Source: an uncultured Prevotellaceae bacterium (lineage in GTDB: Bacteria; Bacteroidota; Bacteroidia; Bacteroidales; Muribaculaceae). Taken from it: DNA of 64,000 nucleotides. The stretch is from assembly GCA_900541935.1 (NCBI GenBank), contig UQLZ01000004.1:1-64000 (forward strand). Direction: 5' to 3'. Made by a program: the position numbers and the translations under genes. Positions 10,785 to 19,224 of this stretch are shown one piece after another; the stretch's first letter is position 1; each line of letters starts with the position of its first letter. Under the pieces are notes generated by a model. That model did not search any database and was not told the origin of the DNA. It saw nothing but the letters and a program-made list of their open reading frames with translations.

Positions 10785-11762
10785 TTATATAGAAAGTCTT
10801 CTAAGAGTGTCGAGCAACTCTCTGTTGATAGGTTTGTCCTTTTTTGTTGCCTTAGAGAAAGGAACATAGACTATTTCATCATTAGAGATGCCAATCATAA
10901 CGTTACGCTGGTCTTCAAGCAAAGCATCAATAGCGGCAGCTCCCATGCGAGATGCAAGTATTCTGTCGTGAGCCGTTGGTGAACCACCGCGCTGTAAGTG
11001 ACCGAGAATAGATACTCTCACCTCATACTGTGGATATTCGTTTTTTACTCTTTCTGCAAGAGCCATTGCTCCACCTGTAACAGGACTTTCTGCAACAAGT
11101 ACTATTGAAGAGTTTTTGCTTTTACGGAATCCGTTGTTGATAAGTTGTTCCAATTGGTCAACTTCTGTAGATATTTCCGGGATAATTGCAGCCTCAGCAC
11201 CGGCAGCGATAGCACCGTTAAGGGCAAGGAAGCCTGCGTCGCGGCCCATTACTTCGATAAAGAACAAGCGTTCGTGTGATGTTGCTGTGTCGCGTATTTT
11301 ATCGACGCATTGCATGATTGTATTCAATGCTGTGTCATAGCCGATTGTTGTATCTGTTCCGTATAGGTCATTGTCGATAGTACCAGGCAATCCAACTACT
11401 GGAATATTAAATTCAGTAGCAAATAAGCGAGCACCTGACAAAGAACCGTCACCGCCGATAACAACTAAAGCATCGATGCCTGCAGCACACATATTGTCGT
11501 ATGCTAATTTTCGACCTTCTTCTGTCCTAAATTCGGCACATCTTGCAGTCTTTAGGATTGTGCCACCCATTTGGATGATATTTGAGACGTTCTGAGTTTT
11601 GAACTCAACGATTTCATTAGTTACTAATCCTTTGTACCCGCGGTAAATACCTTTTACGCTCATTCCACTAAATATTGCGGAACGGGTAACAGCACGAATT
11701 GCTGCATTCATTCCAGGAGCGTCGCCTCCAGATGTTAAAATTCCAATCGTTTTAATAGGCAT
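10785..11762 (-). CDS. pfkA: ATP-dependent 6-phosphofructokinase
   Basis: Phosphorylates fructose 6-phosphate to fructose 1,6-bisphosphate in glycolysis, in the cytoplasm. At 325 residues it has the normal length of the bacterial PfkA family. The N-terminal phosphate-binding loop TSGGDAPGMN is at residues 10-19. GGDGS is at 103-107; a glycine in this position favours ATP over pyrophosphate. The catalytic PGTIDND is at 126-132, and MGRDAGFLAL lies in the substrate-binding region. It is transcribed alone from a promoter just upstream. Confidence 0.98.
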   Translation of the reverse strand: MPIKTIGILTSGGDAPGMNAAIRAVTRSAIFSGMSVKGIYRGYKGLVTNEIVEFKTQNVSNIIQMGGTILKTARCAEFRTEEGRKLAYDNMCAAGIDALVVIGGDGSLSGARLFATEFNIPVVGLPGTIDNDLYGTDTTIGYDTALNTIMQCVDKIRDTATSHERLFFIEVMGRDAGFLALNGAIAAGAEAAIIPEISTEVDQLEQLINNGFRKSKNSSIVLVAESPVTGGAMALAERVKNEYPQYEVRVSILGHLQRGGSPTAHDRILASRMGAAAIDALLEDQRNVMIGISNDEIVYVPFSKATKKDKPINRELLDTLRRLSI

Positions 11763-11803
11763 TTTCTGTAAATTTTAAATAGTAAATATAGGCTTATTTA
11801 TTG

Positions 11804-11834
11804 CAAATTTAAGGTAAATTCATCCAATAGCCAA
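11804..11834 (-). promoter_or_regulatory. Promoter of pfkA
   Basis: On the minus strand, TTGG (plus 11831-11834; three of four bases of the TTTG box) lies 19 bp before TAAATTTG (plus 11804-11811), which fits TAnnTTTG exactly. The pfkA ATG is about 41 bp downstream. Confidence 0.65.
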
Positions 11835-11884
11835 CCATGAAGTGATAAAAAATTTAAACAATGCTCCAAAATCCTGTTTTATAT

Positions 11885-11930
11885 AAAAATCCGCTGATGG
11901 AAATTTGATAAACTCACATCGGCGGATTTT
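11885..11930 (-). terminator. Terminator of the exopolysaccharide operon
   Basis: Arms at 11885-11899 and 11917-11930 (AATCCGCTGATG/CATCGGCGGATT, one G-T pair) form a long stem. On the minus strand it is followed by a run of T residues (the A-run at 11885-11889). It lies 28 bp beyond the stop of the Wzc-like gene and separates it from the pfkA promoter. Confidence 0.88.
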
Positions 11931-11958
11931 GTTGTTATAGTGCAAATATGTACTGTTA

Positions 11959-14238
11959 TTATCTTTTTATCAATGTTTTGATGCAACCTATTTTGTAGTC
12001 CTTAATACCGTTGACAACTACCATCATCTTATCTTCATTTAATTGAGGTTTTAGCAGTTTGTAGAGTTTCAAATATGGTTTTGCCAATTGGTTGCTACGC
12101 AGAACAAGAAGCGTTTTGTCAACCATATCAGAAACTATTGGGAGAGTCATATTTGATTCTACCCCGCCTGAAATGAAGACAACGACATCAAATTTTTCCT
12201 TTAGAGCATTTAGAATAGTCTGCAACTTTTCGTTAGCCAATGCTTCTTGCATTATTCCAGTTTCTGTTCCCGGAGTGATTATTGAAATATTCTTCATTGA
12301 AGACTGGCGTATTACCGAGTCAACAGAAATGTCAGAAATCAGGCAGTCAACAATACCATTTCCGCTGGCTGTTGATAAAAGTTTGCGTGATATTTTTCCT
12401 TCAGCATTTATGTCGATAACTACGGCTGTCTTGCCTGAGTTGGAAATTAGTTTGAGTATGTTTCCTCCAACAAAAGTCTTGCCCTCTCCTTCAAAAAGAG
12501 ATGTTATAAGCAGTGACTTTGGATTGCTCTTCATTAATATGTTTCTGACAGTTCTGAATTCACTTGCTATGCGTGTTTGTAAAGAGAAGTCGACTTCATC
12601 GTTGTCGGCAATCCTCAATTCTTCAATTTCCGAGGCATCAGAAAAGCGAGTAACATCATATTTCAGAACTATGGTCTTTGCAAATATGGTTTTGAAAATA
12701 AACCATAGAGTAGGGAATACCAGCGTTGCAAATAGGGCAAGAGCCATGACAAATGATAACTTTGGTTTAATAGGTTTTGTGTCACGATAAGCACAGTCAA
12801 TGACCCTTCCCACTGGTGCGTTTGCACCAACCTTTAGCAAGTTGCTTTCACGCTGCTCAACAAGGAAGAGGTAAAGGCTATTTTGAATTTCTCTATTTCT
12901 TGTCAAGTCTAAGAACTGTCTTTCGTTTTCAGAAAGGGAAAGCAATCTTGATGACACGTTGCCAGAAACCTTTGACAATTCACCAAAAGCGATTTTTGCA
13001 TTGTCACGGATATTCTTTATTGTTGATATAACGCCTGTTCGCATTGCATCAATCTGCTGGTCAAGAACTTTAACGGTTTTGTTACTGTCTTTTGCTGAGG
13101 CATTTAGTTGCATTCTGTTGAGAACAAGAGTGTTATAGTCAGATATGGCTTTCGCTGCTACTTCGTTATTTATACCAGTATTGATTGGAATCAAAGAATA
13201 TGAATTTTGAGGGTCTTCAAGGAAGTTGCATACCATATTCAATATTGCAATTTGAGTTTGTTGCTCAACTACAGACTTGCTGTTTGCAGAGTTTTGCTCA
13301 AGAAGCACTTCTGCCTCTACTGCAAGGTCTGTAATCTTGTTTTTTAATTTAAAAGCCTCCAGTTCTTTTTCGGAAGTAACCATTGCCTTTGTAACTTCAG
13401 CCAATCGCTCATCAACGAATTTCATTTGAGAGATAGCTTTTGTATTGTTTTCAGCAAGGCGTCGGCGGTTATATACTTCAAACATCTTATTGAGAATGTC
13501 AAGACCGCGTTGCTTTTGGTTGTCTTCCAATTCCAGCATTATGCCGTTAGATTTTGATGAAGCGTAATCAATAACCAGTTGAGATGAATAATTCTCTGCT
13601 GCAAAGTCATTGTCAGAAACATTTACGATGATATATCTTTCTTCATCGGGTACAAAATATTTGGTTTTTGTAAGGACAAAAGTTCCTCCGGTAGATGGAG
13701 TGACAGTGGTTGGCAATTCCTTGCTTTTAGCCTCATAGACAGTCTCAAAAAGGCCTTTCTTTACAAGAATGTCAACAAGACCATTCTTTTTTATATCTAT
13801 ATGGAAAGTTACTCCGACAATTGTATCGAAGATTTCGTCAGGAGCATTAACTTCAACAGGGGAGTTGTTGTAAAGAGGCAGGTTCCTAACGTCAACGCGG
13901 TCAATGTATTGTCGGTTAAGTTTCAGTTCCTTGACCATTTCCTTGGCTATTCCGTGTGACTGGATTACGAGCAATTCGTCGTCGATGGAACCGCCGCCTA
14001 TTCCTGCCATAGAGAATGATTTCATCATAGCCATGGCTGCTGATGATGTGCCAGAGCCACCCTCTTGCTCAATCAACATATTTGCGTGAAACAGATATAC
14101 AGGGTTTTTCTTGTACATATAGAATGCACCAAATCCAACGAATAGCACAAACGCTATCACATAATAATACCAATGCCTTTTGATCTCGTAGATTGTCCTT
14201 GAAAAGTCAATCATTGGCGTGTCCTTACTATTTTCCAT
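11959..14238 (-). CDS. Wzc-like polysaccharide co-polymerase with a degenerate BY-kinase domain
   Basis: Inner-membrane protein that controls chain length and export of a surface polysaccharide. Of its 759 residues, the N-terminal Wzz part has a membrane helix near residues 21-41. A long coiled-coil periplasmic region follows, then a second helix (near LSFVMALALFATLVF). The C-terminal domain resembles bacterial tyrosine kinases. Walker A is present (LFEGEGKTF) and the A-prime Asp is kept (AVVIDINAEG). The Walker B strand reads FDVVVFISGG where active kinases have a hydrophobic strand ending in Asp (IIDTPP), so the Asp is missing. There is no tyrosine-rich tail. It is probably not an active kinase (inference). 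It overlaps the upstream membrane protein gene by 11 bp and is the last gene of the operon. Confidence 0.9.
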   Translation of the reverse strand: MENSKDTPMIDFSRTIYEIKRHWYYYVIAFVLFVGFGAFYMYKKNPVYLFHANMLIEQEGGSGTSSAAMAMMKSFSMAGIGGGSIDDELLVIQSHGIAKEMVKELKLNRQYIDRVDVRNLPLYNNSPVEVNAPDEIFDTIVGVTFHIDIKKNGLVDILVKKGLFETVYEAKSKELPTTVTPSTGGTFVLTKTKYFVPDEERYIIVNVSDNDFAAENYSSQLVIDYASSKSNGIMLELEDNQKQRGLDILNKMFEVYNRRRLAENNTKAISQMKFVDERLAEVTKAMVTSEKELEAFKLKNKITDLAVEAEVLLEQNSANSKSVVEQQTQIAILNMVCNFLEDPQNSYSLIPINTGINNEVAAKAISDYNTLVLNRMQLNASAKDSNKTVKVLDQQIDAMRTGVISTIKNIRDNAKIAFGELSKVSGNVSSRLLSLSENERQFLDLTRNREIQNSLYLFLVEQRESNLLKVGANAPVGRVIDCAYRDTKPIKPKLSFVMALALFATLVFPTLWFIFKTIFAKTIVLKYDVTRFSDASEIEELRIADNDEVDFSLQTRIASEFRTVRNILMKSNPKSLLITSLFEGEGKTFVGGNILKLISNSGKTAVVIDINAEGKISRKLLSTASGNGIVDCLISDISVDSVIRQSSMKNISIITPGTETGIMQEALANEKLQTILNALKEKFDVVVFISGGVESNMTLPIVSDMVDKTLLVLRSNQLAKPYLKLYKLLKPQLNEDKMMVVVNGIKDYKIGCIKTLIKR

Positions 14239-15556
14239 ATATTAATTTTTCTTTATTTTTTCTGTTAAATATTCTGTTCCAAATCGATGTGCCTGTAACT
14301 TCCTGTTTTATCAGTTCTTTCTGCTCCTCTTTGCTCAGCTTCGCTATCGGTGCAAGGATTATACCCATTATAGAAAACAGATATTCGCCAAATAACGATG
14401 TTATCCCTCTGGATGATGTTGAGTCAATAAGTATTGCAATAATGATTATAACTCCGATAATATAAGGAACTATACCATTATACCGGTGGACAAGTTTAAG
14501 TTTCTTGTAAAGCCATACGAGGCATAAAATAAAAAGGACAATACCAATCAAGCCGAATTGTGCAAGTCCAGGATAAAAAGCGTCAGCGATGAAATCACTT
14601 TTTTCAATGCTGAGGCCCCAAACGTTGTTTAATCCATATTGTTCGTATAGTGATGAGTAGTTATATTCAGGGCCGGATGGAACTGTGCCGAAGGATGCAA
14701 ATCCGGAACCAAACAGTGGATAATCAATAAGTGTCAATATCATTCCTACATATAGAGCAGGGCGGGCAAATGAATTCAGTGTTTCCTCATCAAAATTGTT
14801 GGTCGCCAGTTCTGCATTCAAGAAGTAGAATTGTATCTTGTTCCATGCCACAATAAGAGTGATAGTGATTAATGATGTAATCAAGATAACATTCTTTAGA
14901 GTTATTTTTGCAAATTTGCCCGGCTGATAAATGGTTAAAATAAACAATATGAAAATAAATGTTCCGTAATATTTGGATCTGCCACATGTTAACCCGATTG
15001 TTGCTAATAGTAATAGCGCAAACAAGTTCTTCTTGACAAGTTTCCAATTATTTGAATCGATAAACAACAGGTATGTTAATGTTGCACTCAAAAACATGCT
15101 CCCATAATAATATGGATTAACAAAAATATCATAAAAATAAGTATATCCTGCAACAAGTGTCAAGTAAATAATAAATCCAATTGTTAAAATTGTAATAAAT
15201 AGAAACTGAATTATTTTTTTCTGTTGCTTGTCAAATTTTGGAGCTATTGCGTATGCTGCTCCAAAATATACGAAAACCTTCAAGTGCTGGAAGAAGTCTG
15301 CTATAACCGGTTTCGTTGTATTGAAATGACAGAATAAAAGTGTGTAAATTAAGTAAAATGTCAAGATTGCAAGCGGAATTATCAATGGCATATATTGCTT
15401 GTATCTCCTGTTGTAAAGTATATCAAAAAAGCTGAGTCCCAACAATAGTATTGTAATTATCTCATCAAGATATCCAATAATTGCAACTCCAACTAACTGA
15501 CATATTATCAGTGCACAGAAAAGAATAAAATATGTTTTGTTGATATTCAGCATCAA
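14228..15556 (-). CDS. O-antigen ligase/polymerase (Wzy/WaaL-type) membrane protein
   Basis: A 442-residue protein made almost entirely of hydrophobic helices, about ten to twelve of them. A polar loop at about residues 265-330 contains YEQYGLNNVWGLSIEKSDF and AFYPGLAQFGLIGI. This loop and the helix pattern are those of the O-antigen polymerase/ligase superfamily, which joins undecaprenyl-linked oligosaccharides or transfers them to an acceptor. Wzy and WaaL cannot be separated from sequence alone. Position between a Wza-like and a Wzc-like gene favours a polymerase. The gap to the upstream gene is 3 bp. Confidence 0.8.
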   Translation of the reverse strand: MMLNINKTYFILFCALIICQLVGVAIIGYLDEIITILLLGLSFFDILYNRRYKQYMPLIIPLAILTFYLIYTLLFCHFNTTKPVIADFFQHLKVFVYFGAAYAIAPKFDKQQKKIIQFLFITILTIGFIIYLTLVAGYTYFYDIFVNPYYYGSMFLSATLTYLLFIDSNNWKLVKKNLFALLLLATIGLTCGRSKYYGTFIFILFILTIYQPGKFAKITLKNVILITSLITITLIVAWNKIQFYFLNAELATNNFDEETLNSFARPALYVGMILTLIDYPLFGSGFASFGTVPSGPEYNYSSLYEQYGLNNVWGLSIEKSDFIADAFYPGLAQFGLIGIVLFILCLVWLYKKLKLVHRYNGIVPYIIGVIIIIAILIDSTSSRGITSLFGEYLFSIMGIILAPIAKLSKEEQKELIKQEVTGTSIWNRIFNRKNKEKLIYGK

Positions 15557-15559
15557 ACT

Positions 15560-16345
15560 CTATTTATTAATAGCGAGGGCAATTACTAATGAAGCAATAA
15601 CAGAAACAGCACTGATTACTGCTGTTGCAATAGACAGTTTGAAAGAATTGTTTTGGTTAAATTCGCTGTTAACAACTCTTACCTTATCAGGTTGAACGTA
15701 TATAACGTCATTTTGCTTAAGATAGAAGTAAGGGGAGTTGATTAAATTCGCGTCTGTCAAGTCAAGAGTATGGAATTGCTTTGTTCCGTTTTCTTCCCTT
15801 ATCAGCATGACGTTAGTTTTTATTCCATAAAGGGTTACGTCTCCGGCATCTGCAATTGCATCTAAAATGCTGTACTTTTCTGAAGTTGCTTGTTTCGCTC
15901 CAGGATTGCGAACTTCGCCAAGAATGTTTACGCGGAAACTGCTTAGCTTGACGATGACAATCGGGTCGGCTACAGCCTTTGAAACTTCTTTCTCGATATA
16001 CTCTTTCAACTCGGTTGCTGTCATTCCTGTAACTTTTATTTCTCCGAGCGTTGGAATCTCTATATTGCCTTTTTCGTCAACTGTATAATTGACCATCGGG
16101 TTGAAGTCGTTTCCGTCGGTCGGTGCAGGTATGATGCGGTAGGCATCGGTTGCAGATGGTATCAGAGAGCTGATAGTTATCTGCAATTTATCCTGAGGTT
16201 GTAACTTTAGCGAATAGTCGTTTTTGTCAAGGTTAATTGTAACCTTGTCAGCATTCTGAAAATAAGATACGTTTTTTGATGATTTGCATGAAGCAAATGC
16301 GAGCGATATTATCGCGATAAGTATGATACTGGTATATTTTTTCAT
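15560..16345 (-). CDS. Wza-like polysaccharide export lipoprotein
   Basis: Outer-membrane polysaccharide export protein, 261 residues. The signal peptide ends in the lipobox AFASC, with lipidated Cys20. The Poly_export domain (about residues 50-135, with VDEKGNIEIPTLGEIKV) is followed by one SLBB-type domain (FRVNILGEVRNPGAKQ onward). A C-terminal hydrophobic helix (IATAVISAVSVIASLVIALA) is typical of Bacteroidota members. First gene of the three-gene minus-strand operon. The long upstream leader is described separately. Confidence 0.93.
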   Translation of the reverse strand: MKKYTSIILIAIISLAFASCKSSKNVSYFQNADKVTINLDKNDYSLKLQPQDKLQITISSLIPSATDAYRIIPAPTDGNDFNPMVNYTVDEKGNIEIPTLGEIKVTGMTATELKEYIEKEVSKAVADPIVIVKLSSFRVNILGEVRNPGAKQATSEKYSILDAIADAGDVTLYGIKTNVMLIREENGTKQFHTLDLTDANLINSPYFYLKQNDVIYVQPDKVRVVNSEFNQNNSFKLSIATAVISAVSVIASLVIALAINK

Positions 16346-16638
16346 ATTGTGAATTTTACTGTTATTTTAACGTGGGTTATGCTTAAATATTGCATTCAAA
16401 ATCTATGAATGCAAAATTAGTAAAAGTTTGCAATAATTCAATGTTGGTTGAAAGCAATAGATATTTCCTTGTTATTGTTTATTCAAATGATTGTGAGTTG
16501 GCAAGGGTAAGTCTGGGCTTGCTTACTGTTCCAAAAGTCTGTTTGTGGTGTTTTAAAACCTAATCACGTTTGGTGCAGACATTTGAGTCTTTAAGACCGT
16601 TGAAAACTGTTGCAGGAGTGAGTGTTATATTATTTGTA
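16346..16638 (-). other. Long 5' leader of the exopolysaccharide operon
   Basis: About 290 bases lie between the distal promoter and the Wza-like ATG, with no gene in either direction. On the minus strand, a second -7-like box TAATTTTG (plus 16412-16419) has only a weak -33 match (ATTG, plus 16439-16442, 19 bp spacing). A perfect 8-bp inverted repeat TGCATTCA/TGAATGCA (16391-16398 and 16406-16413) overlaps the edge of that box, so it could be an operator or a leader hairpin. Long leaders upstream of Bacteroides capsule operons are sites of processive antitermination (UpxY); no such regulator gene is visible here. Confidence 0.45.
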
Positions 16639-16670
16639 CAAAGATACAATATAAAAGAACTGATGTCAAA
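16639..16670 (-). promoter_or_regulatory. Distal promoter of the exopolysaccharide operon
   Basis: On the minus strand, TTTG (plus 16667-16670) lies 20 bp before TATCTTTG (plus 16639-16646). Both boxes match the Bacteroidota consensus perfectly. It points toward the Wza-like gene. It lies just beyond the stop of the neighbouring DUF418 gene, so it cannot serve that gene. Confidence 0.75.
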
Positions 16671-16688
16671 TTTCAGTTTGAAAATTGA

Positions 16689-17858
16689 TTATTTATTGTT
16701 TCTACTAAAGTTAATCCATGTCCATTTGTGCCAGAGACTTTCCATAGGCCCTTGTTTATGATTTTTAAGCCACCATTTGCTGAAATGTATTTGAGCAAGA
16801 AACGTAAGCAATGCAATTAATGTACTAATAGCGTTTCCGCAATATGAAGCAAGATTTAGTCCAATGGGGTAGTATATGATAGCTCCAATTATTGATTGTG
16901 AAATGTAGTTTGTTAAGCTCATTTTTCCATATATACATAGTTTGTTTAGTATTTGTCTAATTTTGCTTTTCTGGTATAATATGATGAATGTTGCTATAAT
17001 AGCCAATGCAAACGATAAGTTTTGCCACATTTTCATTGCAATTTTGACTGGTTGGTAAAATGAAAAAGTTGAATCATTAATTGCAAATTTATTAATTAGG
17101 AATAATATGGTTGTTGATAAAGAAAAAGCAATAAGTATGTTGACCCATTTGCGGATGTTTTGCTTAGTGGGTAAGAACAATTGTATTCTTCCAAAATAGA
17201 ACCCGAGGAGGAAAAGGCCTCCAGTTTGAAAGAATCGTCCTTTATTTATGGACCAAGCCAAGCTTGCTTTTTGTCCGATTGTTATGTTTGTCAAAATGAA
17301 TTTTCCAAAATTTTCATTTTTAATACTTGACATTAACTGAGTTTGTGTTTCTTGTACTTTTAAATCAAAAAGCTGATTTGAGAAGTATTGATACCATTCA
17401 ATAGGCTGTAATAGGAAAATGATTGCGGATATAAGTATGGCTTTGTTGCTCCATTTTCGTGTAGTAAAAAGGGTAATGCTTTGAATAAAGAACAATAAGA
17501 GGACATCTCCCCCTGAGAAAAAAGCAGCATTAATTGTTGCGAATGCAACTAAAAGCACCATTCTCCAAAGAAAACGGTATCCAAAGTCTTTGCCTTTTAG
17601 TTTTTGATTATTGGACTGAATATAGAATGTGAAGCCGAAAAGTAGGGCAAATATGGCGTATGCCTTGCCGTCAAAAAGAATAAATAAAACTTTGGAAATA
17701 TAGAAATCGATAGTATTTAGCCATTCCGGAGAACCAGTAGGAAATATGGGAAAGTTAAAGTGATTTAGGCTATGTACCAAGAGTATTGCAAGAATGGCAA
17801 AACCTCTAAGTGAATCCACTGATTCTATTCTGACATTTTTGTTTTGTAGTTGTTGCAT
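16689..17858 (-). CDS. DUF418-type integral membrane protein (acyltransferase-like)
   Basis: A polytopic membrane protein, 389 residues from the start chosen here. It begins MQQLQNKNVRIESVDSLRGF, and RIESVDSLRGFAIL is the typical opening of DUF418/acyltransferase-like proteins. The C-terminal region (GKMSLTNYISQSIIGAIIYY) matches the DUF418 signature. These proteins resemble membrane acyltransferases, but their substrates are unknown. The frame is open up to 17972; that start is rejected because a strong promoter (17931-17961) lies inside the extension. The next methionine (17906) falls within a hairpin. It is separate from the downstream exopolysaccharide operon by promoter layout but could modify its product (inference). 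Confidence 0.8.
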   Translation of the reverse strand: MQQLQNKNVRIESVDSLRGFAILAILLVHSLNHFNFPIFPTGSPEWLNTIDFYISKVLFILFDGKAYAIFALLFGFTFYIQSNNQKLKGKDFGYRFLWRMVLLVAFATINAAFFSGGDVLLLFFIQSITLFTTRKWSNKAILISAIIFLLQPIEWYQYFSNQLFDLKVQETQTQLMSSIKNENFGKFILTNITIGQKASLAWSINKGRFFQTGGLFLLGFYFGRIQLFLPTKQNIRKWVNILIAFSLSTTILFLINKFAINDSTFSFYQPVKIAMKMWQNLSFALAIIATFIILYQKSKIRQILNKLCIYGKMSLTNYISQSIIGAIIYYPIGLNLASYCGNAISTLIALLTFLAQIHFSKWWLKNHKQGPMESLWHKWTWINFSRNNK

Positions 17859-17874
17859 TTTCGTTTTTAATAAT

Positions 17875-17916
17875 ACAATTACAAATGCATTTTCTGTTAA
17901 ATGCATTTGTAATTGT
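17875..17916 (-). promoter_or_regulatory. 18-bp perfect hairpin at the 5' end of the DUF418 transcript
   Basis: A perfect 18-base inverted repeat (17875-17892 and 17899-17916; core ACAAATGCATTT) has a 6-base loop. From the promoter at 17931-17961, the RNA should begin near 17925. The hairpin would then sit at the very 5' end of the message, ending 16 bases before the ATG. Possible roles are transcript protection, translation control or a protein-binding site. Confidence 0.7.
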
Positions 17917-17930
17917 AGCAATTTCTTCTG

Positions 17931-17961
17931 CAAAGATAGGGAAATTGCAAAATACAGCAAA
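17931..17961 (-). promoter_or_regulatory. Promoter of the DUF418 gene
   Basis: On the minus strand, TTTG (plus 17958-17961) lies 19 bp before TATCTTTG (plus 17931-17938), a perfect consensus pair. It decides the start of the downstream gene, because any start upstream of it would not be transcribed from here. Confidence 0.8.
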
Positions 17962-17964
17962 ACT

Positions 17965-18006
17965 AAAATCAATACTCCGGTAAATTCTTACCGAAGTATT
18001 GATTTT
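17965..18006 (-). terminator. Terminator after the acyltransferase gene
   Basis: Arms 17965-17982 and 17989-18006 form an 18-bp stem with one G-T pair and a 6-base loop (core ATCAATACTCCGGTA). T-rich sequence flanks it on the minus strand. It ends the transcript of the upstream acyltransferase gene 39 bp past its stop and abuts the DUF418 promoter. Confidence 0.88.
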
Positions 18007-18044
18007 GTTAAAAGAAAAAAATTCCCGAGGATAAAATTCCTCAA

Positions 18045-19019
18045 TTAAGATAATCCAAATAGAAACCGAGTTGCTTTATATCGCTTTATTATATAGTTAT
18101 AAAGCAATATTGGTATGATTACGCCACATGCGATTACGATAATTGCAGCGGAAGCAAAGATAATGTCTGATTCAAGTGGTAAGCCTGTTTTTGCAATCAC
18201 TGCTTTTGCAAAGCCTTCAAAAGTCGTGTGAAGCAGGTAAATGATATAGGAAGCAGACGATACTGTTAAAAACATACCTTTGCCTAAATTGATTTTCTCT
18301 ATAAATCTTGATGTTGAGATAACCATAGCAATGCCAGCAATATTGATGATGAACATTTCTGCACGGCCAGCAAGGCTTTTTGCTTCGGAACAGAAGTAAT
18401 AAAGTCCGGCAAATGCCAAGATATAGAATAGTGCATTTATGTTAAGGAGAAATTTGATTTTGTCTTTAAAATCATATGCAACGGCACCGAGAATAAAGAA
18501 AATAAAGAATTGACAAAACTGGCGTATGCAGAAGATTTCTGTTAGTTCAAGGTTGCCTAAGAACAGTACGAAAGATACCGCCAAAAGTGCTAATCTTGAC
18601 TTGCTGCTCTTGAAAAAGGGTACAATTAAAAACGAAAGAAACAGTACCCAAATAAACCATAGAAAGTAGCCAGCCTCGGGATAGTAGAACATTCGCAATA
18701 GCGAATCAATCTGCTTTGGGTTTTCAACAGTAAGAATGTTGTCGGCAAGCAGTTTGGCGCCTATGATGAGCACAGATACCGTGAAGTATGGAACCATTAG
18801 TCTCTTGACTTTCTTTTTAATGAAGGCGAAATAGTCCCTTTTTTGGGAGAGCATGTATGCAACGCCACTTGCAAAAAGAAATAGTGGCATGTGGAAAGAG
18901 TAGATAATGTGATTAATTTCTTTCCACCAGTCAGGGCTATCCTGCGGGATATAGTGACCGATAACTACCAGTACAATGCAAACCGCTTTTGCTATGTCTA
19001 AGAAAATTAGTCTGTTCAT
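18045..19019 (-). CDS. Acyltransferase 3 family membrane protein
   Basis: A membrane O-acyltransferase that typically decorates surface polysaccharides. It has 324 residues from the chosen start MNRLIFLDIAKAVCIVLVVI. The start at 19019 is preferred because LDIAKAVCI is the conserved N-terminal helix of the family; the open frame continues 20 codons upstream to 19079. The putative catalytic His lies in VVIGHYIP at the end of helix 1. The second motif (SFHMPLFLFASG) and about ten helices follow. It is monocistronic with a strong terminator. A link with the nearby exopolysaccharide genes is plausible but not shown. Confidence 0.88.
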   Translation of the reverse strand: MNRLIFLDIAKAVCIVLVVIGHYIPQDSPDWWKEINHIIYSFHMPLFLFASGVAYMLSQKRDYFAFIKKKVKRLMVPYFTVSVLIIGAKLLADNILTVENPKQIDSLLRMFYYPEAGYFLWFIWVLFLSFLIVPFFKSSKSRLALLAVSFVLFLGNLELTEIFCIRQFCQFFIFFILGAVAYDFKDKIKFLLNINALFYILAFAGLYYFCSEAKSLAGRAEMFIINIAGIAMVISTSRFIEKINLGKGMFLTVSSASYIIYLLHTTFEGFAKAVIAKTGLPLESDIIFASAAIIVIACGVIIPILLYNYIIKRYKATRFLFGLS

Positions 19020-19224
19020 TTTGAAATTTACTATTTGTTTATTGTTTATCTTCCGTATATCCAATTGCGGAAAAGGCATGGCCGTTATGTTCTAATATTG
19101 CTAATCTTTGTGTTCCGTGGATGTTGGCAGTAAATGTCACATACATTCAGACAACCATAAAGCGAGTGGAAATCGCAGTAATGAAATGGTTTTCGACAGA
19201 ATGCTCTTATCTTCCGCCATAATA

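Noticed and set aside
16501..16526. Interleaved short repeats (GCAAG/CTTGC and GTAAG/CTTAC) in the exopolysaccharide leader that could form a pseudoknot
   Set aside because: The connecting loops are too short (zero and one base) for a sound pseudoknot, and the stems are only four or five pairs.
17859..17972. Longer start for the DUF418 protein
   Set aside because: The extension overlaps a consensus promoter and the perfect hairpin, and its residues show no family similarity; the ATG at 17858 gives the normal N-terminus.
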